64,000 bases of DNA from Hymenobacter monticola (GTDB lineage Bacteria > Bacteroidota > Bacteroidia > Cytophagales > Hymenobacteraceae). Made by a program: the position numbers and the translations under genes. This document shows positions 7,503 through 15,179 of this stretch, in pieces. Positions within the stretch are counted from its first letter, which is position 1; each line of letters begins with the position of its first letter. The DNA is taken from contig NZ_CP094537.1 of NCBI RefSeq assembly GCF_022811645.1, positions 1 to 64,000 of the forward strand. Direction: 5' to 3'. The notes beneath the pieces are model-generated. The model was not told the DNA's origin and made no database searches. It saw only the letters and a program-made list of their open reading frames with translations.

Positions 7503-8432
7503 ATGCCAAAGAAACCGCTTTTTCTGGGCCTGCTGATTCTGGGCACGGCTTTTTGGGGCATTTCCTATTCGGTGGTGAAGACCGGCGTAGGCTACGCCGA
7601 CCCCTACAGCTTTCAGACCTATAAATTTTTGATGGCCGCGGCGGCCGTGGCCCTGCTGTTTCCCCGCCAATTCGCCCACCTGAGGTGGCGCACGGTGGGC
7701 TGGGGACTGCTGCTGGCCCTGCCACAGTTCCTGGGCAGCACCCTGCAAACCATCGGCCTGCAAACCACCAGCGCCGCCAATGGGGCTTTTCTCACCGGGC
7801 TCAGCGTGTTGCTGGTGCCGCTGGGCAAGGCCCTGCTCTACCGCCAATCCGTGGCGCCTAAGATGTGGGCAGCGTGCGGGCTGGCCCTGGTTGGCCTCTA
7901 CGTGGTGGCCGTGCCGGGGGGCTGGCACCTGCACGCGGGAGATGGCTGGATACTCGCCTGCGCCGTGGCCTTTGCCGGCTACGTGTTGCTGGGCGGGCGG
8001 ACGGCCCGGGAGCCGCACTTGATGGCGATGCTGGTGGTGCAGCTGCTGGGCTGCGCAGGGCTGGCCCGGCTCTCGGGCTGGGGCGCGGGCTACGCGCTGG
8101 CCGTGCCCACGGCCGGCGCGTTCTGGCAGGCCGTTGGTTTTACGGCGCTGCTGGCCACGGCCTACGGGTACGGGGTGCAGCACTATGCCCAGCAATACCT
8201 GAGCGAAGAAAAAGTGGCCCTCACCCACTTAGGCGAACCCCTTTTCGCGGCCCTCGCGGGGGCCGTGTTGCTGCACGAGGCGCTTACGCCCCGCACGGTA
8301 CTGGGGGGACTGCTTATTTTCGGGGCGATGGTGCTGGCGGAGGTACAGCTGCGCGGCTGGGGGCGCCGCCCGAAGCCAGCCAAAGCGCCCGTTCCGCCCC
8401 TTCCGAATTCTACCCTACCCTCCTTACCGTAA
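7503..8432 (+). CDS. DMT-superfamily (EamA) transporter
   Basis: The 309-residue inner-membrane protein has ten hydrophobic segments in two EamA repeats. The first repeat contains LGTAFWGISYSVVKTGVGYA and the second AYGYGVQHYAQQYLSEEKVA, with the typical LGEPLFAALAGAVLLHE near the end. The family exports metabolites or drugs; the substrate is unknown. The C-terminus is a short basic, proline-rich tail. It lies between two GNAT genes with 11- and 10-bp gaps, so it is operonic. Confidence 0.85.
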   Translation: MPKKPLFLGLLILGTAFWGISYSVVKTGVGYADPYSFQTYKFLMAAAAVALLFPRQFAHLRWRTVGWGLLLALPQFLGSTLQTIGLQTTSAANGAFLTGLSVLLVPLGKALLYRQSVAPKMWAACGLALVGLYVVAVPGGWHLHAGDGWILACAVAFAGYVLLGGRTAREPHLMAMLVVQLLGCAGLARLSGWGAGYALAVPTAGAFWQAVGFTALLATAYGYGVQHYAQQYLSEEKVALTHLGEPLFAALAGAVLLHEALTPRTVLGGLLIFGAMVLAEVQLRGWGRRPKPAKAPVPPLPNSTLPSLP

Positions 8433-8442
8433 CCTGCCCATC

Positions 8443-8949
8443 ATGCCTACTTCCCTTTTCCGCGTGGACTTAGCCACGGCCGCCGACATTCCCGCCCTCT
8501 TACCGCTGATGGAGGGACTAGCCGACTTTGAGCACTACCGCGACACCTTCGCCATCACGCCTGAAATACTCTACCAGCAGGGTTTTGCCCAGCAGCCGCC
8601 CGATTTCTACTGCCTGGTGGCCCGGCACGTAGAGGGGCAACTGGGGGGAATGCTGGTGTATTACTTCCTTCCCTTTACGGCCAGCGCCAAGCCGACCCTC
8701 TTCATCAAAGAGCTATTCGTGGACGAAGCCTATCGAGGCCATCGATTGGGCGAGGAATTAATGCGTGCCGCGGCGCACGCCGCCGTAACGCACGGCTGCG
8801 GCGCGATACGCTGGGCCGTGGCGGCCTGGAACGAAGCCGGACGACGCTTCTATGAGCGCTTAGGTGCGCAGGCCAACCCCGTCTGGGTGGACTATAGCCT
8901 CAGTGGCGACGCTTTAGTGTCCCTCGCCAATACGCCATCCCGTAGCTAG
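8443..8949 (+). CDS. GNAT-family N-acetyltransferase
   Basis: The 168-residue protein has the GNAT core: LFIKELFVDEAYRGHRLGEE (acetyl-CoA loop YRGHRLG) and IRWAVAAWNEAGRRFYERLG (motif B). It differs from the first GNAT of this operon in length and in the N-terminal part, so the two are not a recent duplication. It is the last gene before the non-coding replication region. The substrate is unknown. Confidence 0.85.
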   Translation: MPTSLFRVDLATAADIPALLPLMEGLADFEHYRDTFAITPEILYQQGFAQQPPDFYCLVARHVEGQLGGMLVYYFLPFTASAKPTLFIKELFVDEAYRGHRLGEELMRAAAHAAVTHGCGAIRWAVAAWNEAGRRFYERLGAQANPVWVDYSLSGDALVSLANTPSRS

Positions 8950-9079
8950 TTGGCTCTGTGACGGAAAGCCGTGGCCGCTACGCTAGGTAGGTGTTATTCA
9001 CGAATGCAATGATTCCTTAATGGGATAGCTGCCCGGAGTGCTTAGCGTAATTTTATTCCCCTGCTACTGTAAAAGGGCC

Positions 9080-9167
9080 CGGTAGGGATGGGAAGGGAGC
9101 GACCAGCGGGAGCTGTCCGTCAGGACCGGAGCGCAGCGCAGCCCTGGACAGCCCGGCCATCCGCCCA
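9080..9167. repeat. 88-bp exact repeat, copy 1
   Basis: Bases 9080-9167 are identical to 21335-21422 in the same orientation. The repeat is GC-rich (unlike the AT-rich sequence after it) and contains a short inverted pair, GCTGTCC and GGACAGC. No open frame or known end motif explains it. The 130 bp between the acetyltransferase stop and this copy show no feature that I can name. Confidence 0.75.
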
Positions 9168-9210
9168 AATGTCTTCCAACTGCCTTGCTGTGGGCGTCCA
9201 CTCCTCTAAC

Positions 9211-9553
9211 TAGGAGGTTTTATAAGTACAACCCGATGCTCTTCTGGTCAGAGGCGTTTAGCGTTTTGAGCCAACGGCAATGGGCACTGATGGAGAATGG
9301 GCCAGCAGTAGTCCGAGTTGCGAAACCCTGCCTGGTTCACCTAAATAGGATTCTGAATCGAAAGAGGAGGAATTATAAGTCCCTTTTGCTTGACGTGGGG
9401 CCAATCTAAGTAGGAGGTTTTATAAGCCAGACGATATGAGTTGTCTGCTTAAGAGGGGTAGTGGCTTGCTAAGTAGGAGGTTTTATAAGCTGAAAGGGTG
9501 TTCTCACCTGTTGGGGAGTAGTTTCTGTAGTTCTAAGTAGGAGGTTTTATCAG
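9211..9553 (+). repeat. four distal iterons of the replication origin
   Basis: Copies of the 16-mer TAGGAGGTTTTATAAG start at 9211, 9411, 9474 and 9538 (the last has TATCAG). The last three are 63 and 64 bp apart, three times the 21-bp spacing of the proximal cluster, so they would lie on the same DNA face. A degenerate copy is visible at 9364-9379. An open frame at 9185-9409 is not protein-like. Confidence 0.8.
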
Positions 9554-9639
9554 TCAAAAAGGAGGCAATAAAGCGGTCAGTGAAAAGTGCTCTGGGGCGG
9601 AGGCGTAGCATATCTTTGAGTGGCTAGGGGGTATCCAGG

Positions 9640-9860
9640 AATGTTATATTAGTAAAATAGTAATAAATAGTAGAAAAGTGCAATCACGGTTTGTGCTATT
9701 ATAAACCCTCCCTTTTTGTTGTTTTTTCGTTCTGGAGCCCCTCTTTTATACTTAAATGCTTTTTTTAGAGGGGCCATCACCAAACTTGTGGTATTTTAAG
9801 TATTTAACAGTATTTGTAGGGCGACGTAACAGCTTATTTACCAAATACTTATAGCACATA
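9640..9860. other. AT-rich segment between iteron groups (possible origin melting region)
   Basis: About 220 bp are strongly AT-rich compared with the surrounding plasmid. They contain an 8-bp inverted repeat (GCCCCTCT at 9737-9744, AGAGGGGC at 9767-9774). They lie between the distal and proximal iterons of a Rep_3-type origin, where strand opening usually occurs. I found no perfect DnaA box. Confidence 0.5.
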
Positions 9861-9862
9861 AC

Positions 9863-9963
9863 TAGGAGGTTTTATAAGCCAACCAGGAGGTTTCATAAGC
9901 TTAGCAGGAGGTTTCATAAGCTAAGTAGGAGGTTTTATAAGTTGAAGCAGGAGGTTTTATAAG
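9863..9963 (+). repeat. five proximal iterons of the replication origin
   Basis: Copies of [T/C]AGGAGGTTT[T/C]ATAAG start at 9863, 9884, 9905, 9926 and 9948, with 21, 21, 21 and 22 bp spacing, so each falls on the same DNA face. They precede repB. This is the classic arrangement of initiator-binding iterons in Rep_3 plasmids. Confidence 0.9.
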
Positions 9964-9965
9964 CT

Positions 9966-10018
9966 AAGTAGGAGAAATTATTACTTCCCTCCTACTTGGG
10001 TTTTTTGGCGTATGTTTG
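9966..10018 (+). promoter_or_regulatory. repB promoter with an inverted iteron-half operator
   Basis: AAGTAGGAG (9966-9974) and CTCCTACTT (9989-9997) form a perfect 9-bp inverted repeat built from the left half of the iteron. It is followed by a consensus -7 box TATGTTTG (10011-10018), 25 bp before the ATG. In Rep_3 plasmids such inverted half-iterons bind initiator dimers and repress rep. Confidence 0.65.
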
Positions 10019-10043
10019 AGACGTCGAACCTTCCCTCGCTGCT

Positions 10044-10979
10044 ATGTCTACCACTGCTGCTGAAACTGTTGCCTCTGTCCAGGTGCGACAACATAACGCC
10101 ATCACCAACGCACGCTATGAAATGAGCGCTTGCGAGATGGACATTGTCTTTGCCTTGCTCTCCAAACTAAGCAGCAACGATAAGCCCGGCACTATGTACT
10201 TGGTACGGGTTCGGGAGCTGGAGCATTTGACTGGACGCCAGTGGAACTACAAGCAACTGCTTGATTCGACTGAGCAGCTCAACAGCCGCATCTACCATAT
10301 CGAGGATAAGGCCAAAGTGCTACAAATAAGTCTACTGGCTTCGGCCGAGTACTTGAAAGGCAAAGGGGTGATTGAGCTGGAAATCTCGGAGAAGATGCGC
10401 CCCTACCTCATCGACCTGAAAAGCAACTTCACTAGCTACCACCTGCAAGCGGCCTTGAGCCTGACGAGCAAATTTGCGAAGCGTATCTACCAGCTGGTTT
10501 CGCAATGGAAAGACGTCGGGCACACGAAAACCTACACTCTGGATGAGTTTAAGTACATGCTCAACCTGAAGGACCCGAAAGGAAAAGAGCCGGAACAATA
10601 CGTGGCGATAGCCAACTTCCAGCGTGATGTGCTGAAGGTGGCCATCAATCAAATAAACGAGCACACCGATTTACGGGTCAGCTACGAGCTGCTGAAGTCG
10701 AGCCGTGCATATGACCGGATTAAGTTCTACGTCAACGCACAAGAGCCCAAGCAACTGCTGATACCCTTTGAGTTGCCGGCCGATGATGCCAAAGCCCAAA
10801 TGGCCAGCAAGCACCTAGAGTCGTTGGGCATTGTCGAGCCCAAATTGGTGCAGGAGATTTTGCAGAGCCCCAAGCATACAGAAGCCCTTTTCGGCTTCAT
10901 TTACAAGCTCAAAACCGACAAAATCAAGGCCGACAAGAACCCTGGGGGGCTTTTCCTGAAAATGCAAGGGCTTCGCTAA
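10044..10979 (+). CDS. repB: Rep_3-family plasmid replication initiator
   Basis: The 311-residue protein has the two winged-helix layout of RepB/RepA initiators. The N-terminal domain begins VRQHNAITNARYEMSACEMD, as is typical of the family, and contains ALLSKL and RELEHLTG. The second part has SKFAKRIYQLVSQWKD and TYTLDEFKYMLNL (helix-turn-helix). The C-terminal PGGLFLKMQG is also usual for Bacteroidota members. It is preceded by iterons and a self-operator, so it should bind them both to start replication and to limit its own synthesis. Confidence 0.93.
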   Translation: MSTTAAETVASVQVRQHNAITNARYEMSACEMDIVFALLSKLSSNDKPGTMYLVRVRELEHLTGRQWNYKQLLDSTEQLNSRIYHIEDKAKVLQISLLASAEYLKGKGVIELEISEKMRPYLIDLKSNFTSYHLQAALSLTSKFAKRIYQLVSQWKDVGHTKTYTLDEFKYMLNLKDPKGKEPEQYVAIANFQRDVLKVAINQINEHTDLRVSYELLKSSRAYDRIKFYVNAQEPKQLLIPFELPADDAKAQMASKHLESLGIVEPKLVQEILQSPKHTEALFGFIYKLKTDKIKADKNPGGLFLKMQGLR

Positions 10980-11059
10980 ACCAAAGCAAGTTGCACGCTG
11001 ATGGATGAACAAGTGGGCGCAGCTAAACTTCCACCTCATCTGTCCCTCATTTGACCTAT

Positions 11060-11659
11060 ATGAAAAAAAGTATACTCGCAGCTTGGTGCTGCTTGGTGTT
11101 CACGTCGTGTAGCAGCAATGGCCCAAGCCAAGAAGAATACCAGCAGTTAAAGAAAGAGAACGAGGTTCTCACGCAACAGCTAGACCAGTGCCAAAACGGC
11201 TCGGCTCACTTGCTGGAAGGAGCCCGCATTTTGTTGAAGCGTCGGGACTTCCCGAATGCCTTGTCCACGCTACAGGATTTGCTGCGGCGGCATCCTGATT
11301 CGGAAGAAGCCAAAGAAGCGCGGAAACTGGTGGAAACGACTAAAGTAGCGGCCAAAAAAGCTACCGCAGCTGAAGAAGCCAAAGCCGATAAGCTGGCTGT
11401 ACTCGGGGAGAAAAAGAAAGCGGAGCGCAGCCGAATAGAAGCCAAGTATCTGGCCATTATCAACACCTTTCAGGGGGAGACATTTGATGCGACGGCCTTT
11501 CAGGAGCGTATGAAAAGGGAGGGGTTTAAGCAAATTGGCGGCGACTATTCCAACAATTTCGATGGCCGATACAAAGGCCACTCAGTGGTCATCAAATATG
11601 GCGGTGCTACAGCTTCATCCAACGGCTGGGTTCAAAACTGGACAGTTACAGTAGAGTAA
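11060..11659 (+). CDS. lipoprotein with coiled-coil and TPR-like helices
   Basis: The protein (about 199 residues) starts with a signal peptide ending in a lipobox-like LVFTSC, so it should be a lipid-anchored envelope protein. Next come a coiled coil (EEYQQLKKENEVLTQQLDQC), a TPR-like pair (ARILLKRRDFPNALSTLQDL), a Lys/Ala/Glu helix, and a small beta domain at the end (GRYKGHSVVIKYGGATASSN). I use the ATG at 11060 (MKKS); an ATG 9 bp upstream is possible. Its role is unknown. Confidence 0.65.
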   Translation: MKKSILAAWCCLVFTSCSSNGPSQEEYQQLKKENEVLTQQLDQCQNGSAHLLEGARILLKRRDFPNALSTLQDLLRRHPDSEEAKEARKLVETTKVAAKKATAAEEAKADKLAVLGEKKKAERSRIEAKYLAIINTFQGETFDATAFQERMKREGFKQIGGDYSNNFDGRYKGHSVVIKYGGATASSNGWVQNWTVTVE

Positions 11660-11693
11660 TATATCAATACTATCCTTGTCTTTACTTAAACGC

Positions 11694-12068
11694 ATGGACC
11701 CTCAACCACTAAGCTTCACCTACGACCTGCGGGATATGTCCCGGAGCATGAATACGCCTACGGAAGTCAATCTTTGCGACTGGGACCAACTGCAAAAGCT
11801 GCACCTCCGAGAGCTACGCCTCGCTGGCACTATAGACCTTTCCACGGCATCGCGATTGATAAACTTCAACGGATGGCTAGCCATAGCCAGCTTTTCGCTA
11901 ATCGTGGGCAAGCAATTTGTGACCGAGCCAAAGGGATGCCACAAGGTCGAATTAAGCGACGAAAGCACGGTAACTATAACCGCCTCACTGACGTGTAAAA
12001 ACGACTTCAACGCCTTGGCAATGGAAATGCTCGAACTACTACGCCCCATGCATGAGAGGCAGCAATAG
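11694..12068 (+). CDS. hypothetical protein, 124 aa
   Basis: The protein has polar ends and one moderately hydrophobic middle segment (LINFNGWLAIASFSLIVGKQ), probably part of the fold rather than a membrane span. A TTG at 11676 would extend the protein by six residues; I prefer the ATG at 11694. It follows the lipoprotein by 34 bp on the same strand. I do not recognise the family. Confidence 0.5.
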   Translation: MDPQPLSFTYDLRDMSRSMNTPTEVNLCDWDQLQKLHLRELRLAGTIDLSTASRLINFNGWLAIASFSLIVGKQFVTEPKGCHKVELSDESTVTITASLTCKNDFNALAMEMLELLRPMHERQQ

Positions 12069-12113
12069 GCAACGTTTTCAGCAATTATCCAATGATATAG
12101 CCGAACTTGCACT

Positions 12114-12434
12114 ATGGGAACAAAACGACTCCGCGGCGAAGCCCGCATAGCTGATGCTCAGGGCCAAACTCTGATTCATGATAAGAATGCGCTAGTGGTC
12201 CTGAACCGAGACGCAGCCAACAATTTCACTTGGTCAGCCAAAATGGAACAGATGGATATTGGCATTTCCGCTTTTGGACTAAAAGGAGTGACTTATACCC
12301 TTCAGTTTCGCAATTCTTACTTGCGCTTCACCGGTACTGTTTCAGTGCCTGGGTTCCGGGGCAATCGCGGCCACGTTACCATTCACGCCGAAGGCCAAGG
12401 TGTACCTGCTGGTGTCAACCCGGCTACTGTTTAG
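12114..12434 (+). CDS. hypothetical protein, 106 aa
   Basis: This is a mostly beta-strand protein (LIHDKNALVVLNRDAANNFT, YTLQFRNSYLRFTGTVSVPG) without a signal peptide, resembling a small beta-sandwich. The ATG is at 12114. A strong hairpin follows the stop at 12470-12508. The family is unknown. Confidence 0.5.
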   Translation: MGTKRLRGEARIADAQGQTLIHDKNALVVLNRDAANNFTWSAKMEQMDIGISAFGLKGVTYTLQFRNSYLRFTGTVSVPGFRGNRGHVTIHAEGQGVPAGVNPATV

Positions 12435-12469
12435 CAGCAAATTTCTCTCTCGTTCGCGGCCTCCAATTC

Positions 12470-12508
12470 AATAAGGGAAACTCTCCTACTTGGAGGGTTT
12501 CCCTTATT
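12470..12508. terminator. 17-bp stem hairpin after the 106-aa gene
   Basis: AATAAGGGAAACTCTCC and GGAGGGTTTCCCTTATT pair over 17 bp (one G-T pair) around a 5-base loop. There is no long T-tract. It lies 35 bp after the stop of the gene at 12114-12434 and is probably a bidirectional terminator. Confidence 0.6.
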
Positions 12509-12565
12509 TGGTTCACAACATCCTGATTTATAGAACGGGTTCTTTAAAATGCGCAGACGCTGGAT

Positions 12566-12697
12566 ATGGTCGTTAGTATCCTGGCCGGAAAAAGCCGCTT
12601 CCTGGCAATCATGCCCGACGAGCTGCCCCTGCGCCCCACCGACTTTGTGGCCTACTGGTACTGGCAGTTGCCGGCCGGGACGCATTCATTACCCTAG
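12566..12697 (+). CDS. possible small protein, 43 aa
   Basis: This short frame from ATG 12566 has protein-like content (VVSILAGKSRFLAIMPDELP, FVAYWYWQLPAG). It has no neighbours that support it. It could be a remnant of a larger gene. The rest of 12509-12810 contains only the AGGAGCATGCTCCT palindrome. Confidence 0.25.
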   Translation: MVVSILAGKSRFLAIMPDELPLRPTDFVAYWYWQLPAGTHSLP

Positions 12698-12759
12698 CCG
12701 TGAACCTTTTCGCGGGGCGTCATCTTGATACCCATTGGACCAGGCTGAATAAAGTCACC

Positions 12760-12773
12760 AGGAGCATGCTCCT
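12760..12773. promoter_or_regulatory. 14-bp palindrome upstream of the sigma factor gene
   Basis: AGGAGCATGCTCCT is a perfect 14-bp palindrome, 37 bp before the start of the sigma-70 gene. It is a candidate operator for that gene. Its AGGAG arms resemble iteron halves, so cross-binding by the replication initiator is conceivable but unproven. Confidence 0.4.
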
Positions 12774-12810
12774 ACCCCTTTAAAACCAAAACAAGTCGTA
12801 CCGTTCCCGC

Positions 12811-13674
12811 ATGAGACAGCTTAAAATCAGCAAACAGATTACCAACCGCGAAAGCCAGTCCCTGGACAAGTACCTGCAGGAGATTAGCAAAGTGAGCATG
12901 GTGTCGATAGACGAGGAAGTAGAGTTGGCCCAGCGCATTCGCGAAGGTGACCAAATGGCCCTCGAAAAGCTGACCAAAGCCAACCTGCGCTTTGTAGTAT
13001 CGGTGTCCAAGCAGTACCAAAACCAGGGCCTGACCCTGGGCGACCTCATCAACGAAGGCAACCTGGGGCTGATTAAAGCAGCCAAGCGCTTCGATGAGAC
13101 AAAGGGGTTTAAGTTCATTTCGTATGCCGTATGGTGGATTCGCCAGAGCATCCTGCAGGCCCTGGCCGAGCAGAGCCGCATCGTGCGCCTGCCCCTGAAC
13201 CGGGTGGGCTCGCTGAATAAAATCAGCCGCTCGTTCTCGGAGTTGGAGCAAAAGTTTGAGCGTGAACCCTCACCCGACGAGATTGCGGAGCTGCTGGAGC
13301 TGAGCACTTCCGAGGTGGTGGACACGTTGAAAATCTCGGGCCGCCACGTCTCAATGGATGCGCCCTTCGTGCAGGGTGAGGAAAACCGGCTCCTCGATGT
13401 GATGGCGAATAAGGACACGGAAAGTCCCGATGCCGGCTTGCTGAACGACTCCCTGCGCCGGGAGGTCCAGCGCGCGCTCTCGACCCTGACCCTGCGCGAG
13501 GCGGACGTCGTCACGCTGCACTTCGGGCTGAATGGTCACGCGGCGCAGACGCTGGAAGAGATTGGTGAGCAGTTCAGCCTGACCCGGGAGCGGGTGCGGC
13601 AGATAAAGGAAAAGGCTATTCGCCGCCTCAAGCACACCACGCGCTCGAAGGCATTGAAACCGTACCTGGGCTAG
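12811..13674 (+). CDS. rpoD: primary-type sigma-70 factor (RpoD/SigA-like)
   Basis: The 287-residue protein matches the compact primary sigma factor of Bacteroidota in length and order. It begins [20 protein letters not shown], has region 2 with [20 protein letters not shown] and [18 protein letters not shown], region 3 ([20 protein letters not shown]), and region 4 ending [19 protein letters not shown]. All RNA polymerase and -7 recognition elements look intact, so it should be functional. A full primary sigma on a plasmid is unusual; it would redirect or supplement host transcription. It has its own upstream palindrome and no operon partner. Confidence 0.9.
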   Translation: MRQLKISKQITNRESQSLDKYLQEISKVSMVSIDEEVELAQRIREGDQMALEKLTKANLRFVVSVSKQYQNQGLTLGDLINEGNLGLIKAAKRFDETKGFKFISYAVWWIRQSILQALAEQSRIVRLPLNRVGSLNKISRSFSELEQKFEREPSPDEIAELLELSTSEVVDTLKISGRHVSMDAPFVQGEENRLLDVMANKDTESPDAGLLNDSLRREVQRALSTLTLREADVVTLHFGLNGHAAQTLEEIGEQFSLTRERVRQIKEKAIRRLKHTTRSKALKPYLG

Positions 13675-13720
13675 CATCAGCGGTCGTTCTGATGGTTCAC
13701 TTCAGAAGTAAGGGGTTATA

Positions 13721-13734
13721 GGGTGTTGTTAAAC
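13721..13734. repeat. solo end of the same IS/MITE family
   Basis: GGGTGTTGTTAAAC repeats the outermost 13 bp of the MITE terminal repeat found at 13927-13939. No partner end is visible nearby, so it is probably a relic of an earlier insertion or excision. Confidence 0.4.
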
Positions 13735-13822
13735 CCCTGCTGTTGCGTGCGGCCGACGTGTAGGGGTAGCACAAGAGTAGGAACAGAAAATATCGCTAGG
13801 CCCATTCGCCAAGCGATGCTTC

Positions 13823-13926
13823 CTAGGGAGTGAGGGTGCGCAAGGGACGCAGTTGCCCGGCCGCAACGGCTTCGGGCAGCGTAAAATCGTAGCGGCCCAG
13901 CATATTCACGTGTTCGTGCAGCAAGG
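13823..13926 (-). pseudogene. tnpA: Tn3-family transposase remnant (C-terminus)
   Basis: The minus strand reads LLHEHVNMLGRYDFTLPEAV and then GQLRPLRTLTP before a TAG at 13823-13825, 23 bp inside the terminal repeat. This is the usual end of Tn3-family TnpA (a ...EHINL.G.Y...LRPLR pattern) and the usual distance from the IR. The reading frame is broken off by the MITE at 13927, and nothing TnpA-like remains beyond it. Confidence 0.75.
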
Positions 13927-14197
13927 GGTGTTGTTAAACAAATAGGGCAAAACCTCCGACTCAGTTGCGTAACAGCATACTTTTCCCGCTTAGTACGCTA
14001 TTTGACAGAAGCTTACCCGGAGATGGGGTAAAACGATAGTCTTAACGTTCGTTTTGGCTATTCTCTTCCGATTGTATTAAGGGACTTGTAAAACTATCGA
14101 CGCTCGCTACTCTTATGGCACATTTGTGCCTTATCAGTAGCATTCAAGCTGTCTGGCTTCCGAGTCGGAGGTTTTGCCCTATTTGTTTAACAACACC
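13927..14197. mobile_element. MITE with 36-bp perfect terminal inverted repeats, 271 bp
   Basis: Bases 13927-13962 and 14162-14197 are perfect inverted repeats (outer end GGTGTTGTTAAACAAATAGG). The 199 bp between them have no credible open frame. It is inserted in the tnpA remnant of the Tn3-type element. No clear target duplication is visible. Its mobilising IS is not in this window. Confidence 0.85.
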
Positions 14198-14362
14198 TAG
14201 CTTTGGAGGGTGGGGGGTGGAGCGATAGGTTTGGGAAGTTGTTGAGGGTTAAAATAGGAAAGCGCGCCAGCCTCAAGCCCACCAACTCTCCGTGGAGACC
14301 AGCACCCACGCTAAAAAACGGGCCTTACCAACCAAACGTGGCGACATTACGCACCAAGCACC

Positions 14363-14503
14363 ATGAAGATGATACAGGAACTGTTTTACGTTTACTGGCG
14401 CTGCAAAAAGTGCGGAGCCGAGAGCAACAAAGGCACTAGTAATGCTCCTGACCGTGACGGCTGTCCTAAAGCAGGTGGTCGCCACGATTGGGCATCGGTG
14501 TAA
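14363..14503 (+). CDS. small zinc-ribbon-like protein, 46 aa
   Basis: From ATG 14363 the frame reads a short protein with YWRCKKCGAE and later DRDGCPKAGGRHDW. Two CxxC-type cysteines plus a late C and H would suit a small zinc ribbon. Families with GCPxGGxHxW endings are common as orphan small proteins in Bacteroidota. It is passenger DNA of the Tn3-type element and is followed 25 bp later by a clear terminator. The function is unknown. Confidence 0.55.
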   Translation: MKMIQELFYVYWRCKKCGAESNKGTSNAPDRDGCPKAGGRHDWASV

Positions 14504-14527
14504 GTGAAAGTTCACCCAAACCGCCTC

Positions 14528-14564
14528 AAAAACACCCCGCGAAACGGTTATGCGGGGTGTTTTT
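14528..14564 (+). terminator. rho-independent terminator after the zinc-ribbon gene
   Basis: AAAAACACCCCGC (14528-14540) and GCGGGGTGTTTTT (14552-14564) form a 13-bp perfect stem ending in T5, 25 bp after the stop of the 46-aa gene. The A-tract also makes it usable on the other strand. Confidence 0.85.
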
Positions 14565-14592
14565 AAAGGGTAGCTGATTACCCAAAAAACCC

Positions 14593-14886
14593 ATGCCAAC
14601 GGTCGACCAGGAAGAATACCAGAGCCATGAGGGCCGGGCGCATCACTTGGCCCGAGCCCAACCGCTCGACTATGCTGCCCTGCTGCGTGATACCCTGGCC
14701 CTGGCTAAATGGAAGCTCACCAGCCACGACGTGTACATGGTGCACATAAAGCACATCTACCGGGCCAAAAACCCGGCCGGCGCGTTGCAGCGCAGTGCTT
14801 TCGACTTCGACTATTTCCCGAAGCGCGACAGCCTGGTGCTGGTAGCCAACAACCCCACCTACACCGACGGGCCGACCGCGCCATGA
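14593..14886 (+). CDS. hypothetical protein, 97 aa (transposon passenger)
   Basis: This is a soluble protein of unknown family with a helical first half (LDYAALLRDTLALAKWKLTS) and a beta-rich second half (DSLVLVANNPTYTDG). Its stop overlaps the next ATG as ATGA (14883-14886). It starts at ATG 14593, 29 bp after the terminator. It is carried inside the Tn3-type element. Confidence 0.5.
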   Translation: MPTVDQEEYQSHEGRAHHLARAQPLDYAALLRDTLALAKWKLTSHDVYMVHIKHIYRAKNPAGALQRSAFDFDYFPKRDSLVLVANNPTYTDGPTAP

Positions 14887-14987
14887 GCACCGGCCTGCCC
14901 ACCCGGCTGCTGGTGGCGCTGCTGCTGGCCGCCCCCGTTGCCCGCGCCCAAACCAGGCCCGCCCCCGCGCCCGCCGGCCCAGCCTGA
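14883..14987 (+). pseudogene. truncated secreted-protein gene (signal peptide only)
   Basis: The frame starts in an ATGA overlap with the 97-aa gene. It encodes a textbook signal peptide (TRLLVALLLAAPVARAQTRP) followed by a Pro/Ala stretch and a TGA after 34 residues. No mature domain follows in any frame before the element's right end. It is probably the front of a gene cut by formation of the element. Confidence 0.5.
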
Positions 14988-15179
14988 AAACCTGGCCTTG
15001 GTTAAAAGTTTGGTCCAAAGGTTAAGCGGATTGCTTACGATGAACACATTCACCCTTCAAAATAGGGCGCCCACAGGTTAATGAGGCTGGCTTGTTCAGT
15101 AAAATGTCCGTATTCTGAAACAGCCGCCCACGCAGTTTTTCCCTACCGATACTTTCTGTTCCTACTCTTGTGCTACCCC

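Larger units (their letters stand above)
13763..15179. mobile_element. Tn3-type non-autonomous element (TIME-like), 1417 bp
   Basis: Both ends carry 38-bp inverted repeats starting GGGGTAGCACAAGAGTAGGA (13763-13800 and 15142-15179) with two mismatches. The flanks are the 5-bp direct repeat GTGTA (13758-13762 and 15180-15184), as Tn3 transposases produce. Inside are the C-terminal remnant of tnpA, a nested MITE, two small genes and a truncated secreted gene. No resolvase or complete transposase is present, so movement would need a related transposase in trans. Confidence 0.85.

Noticed and set aside
7488..8228. Open frame of 246 codons on the minus strand under the DMT exporter
   Set aside because: The plus strand encodes a clear EamA protein; the antisense product has unnatural composition.
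9185..9409. 74-codon open frame between iterons
   Set aside because: It runs through iterons and has no protein-like pattern.
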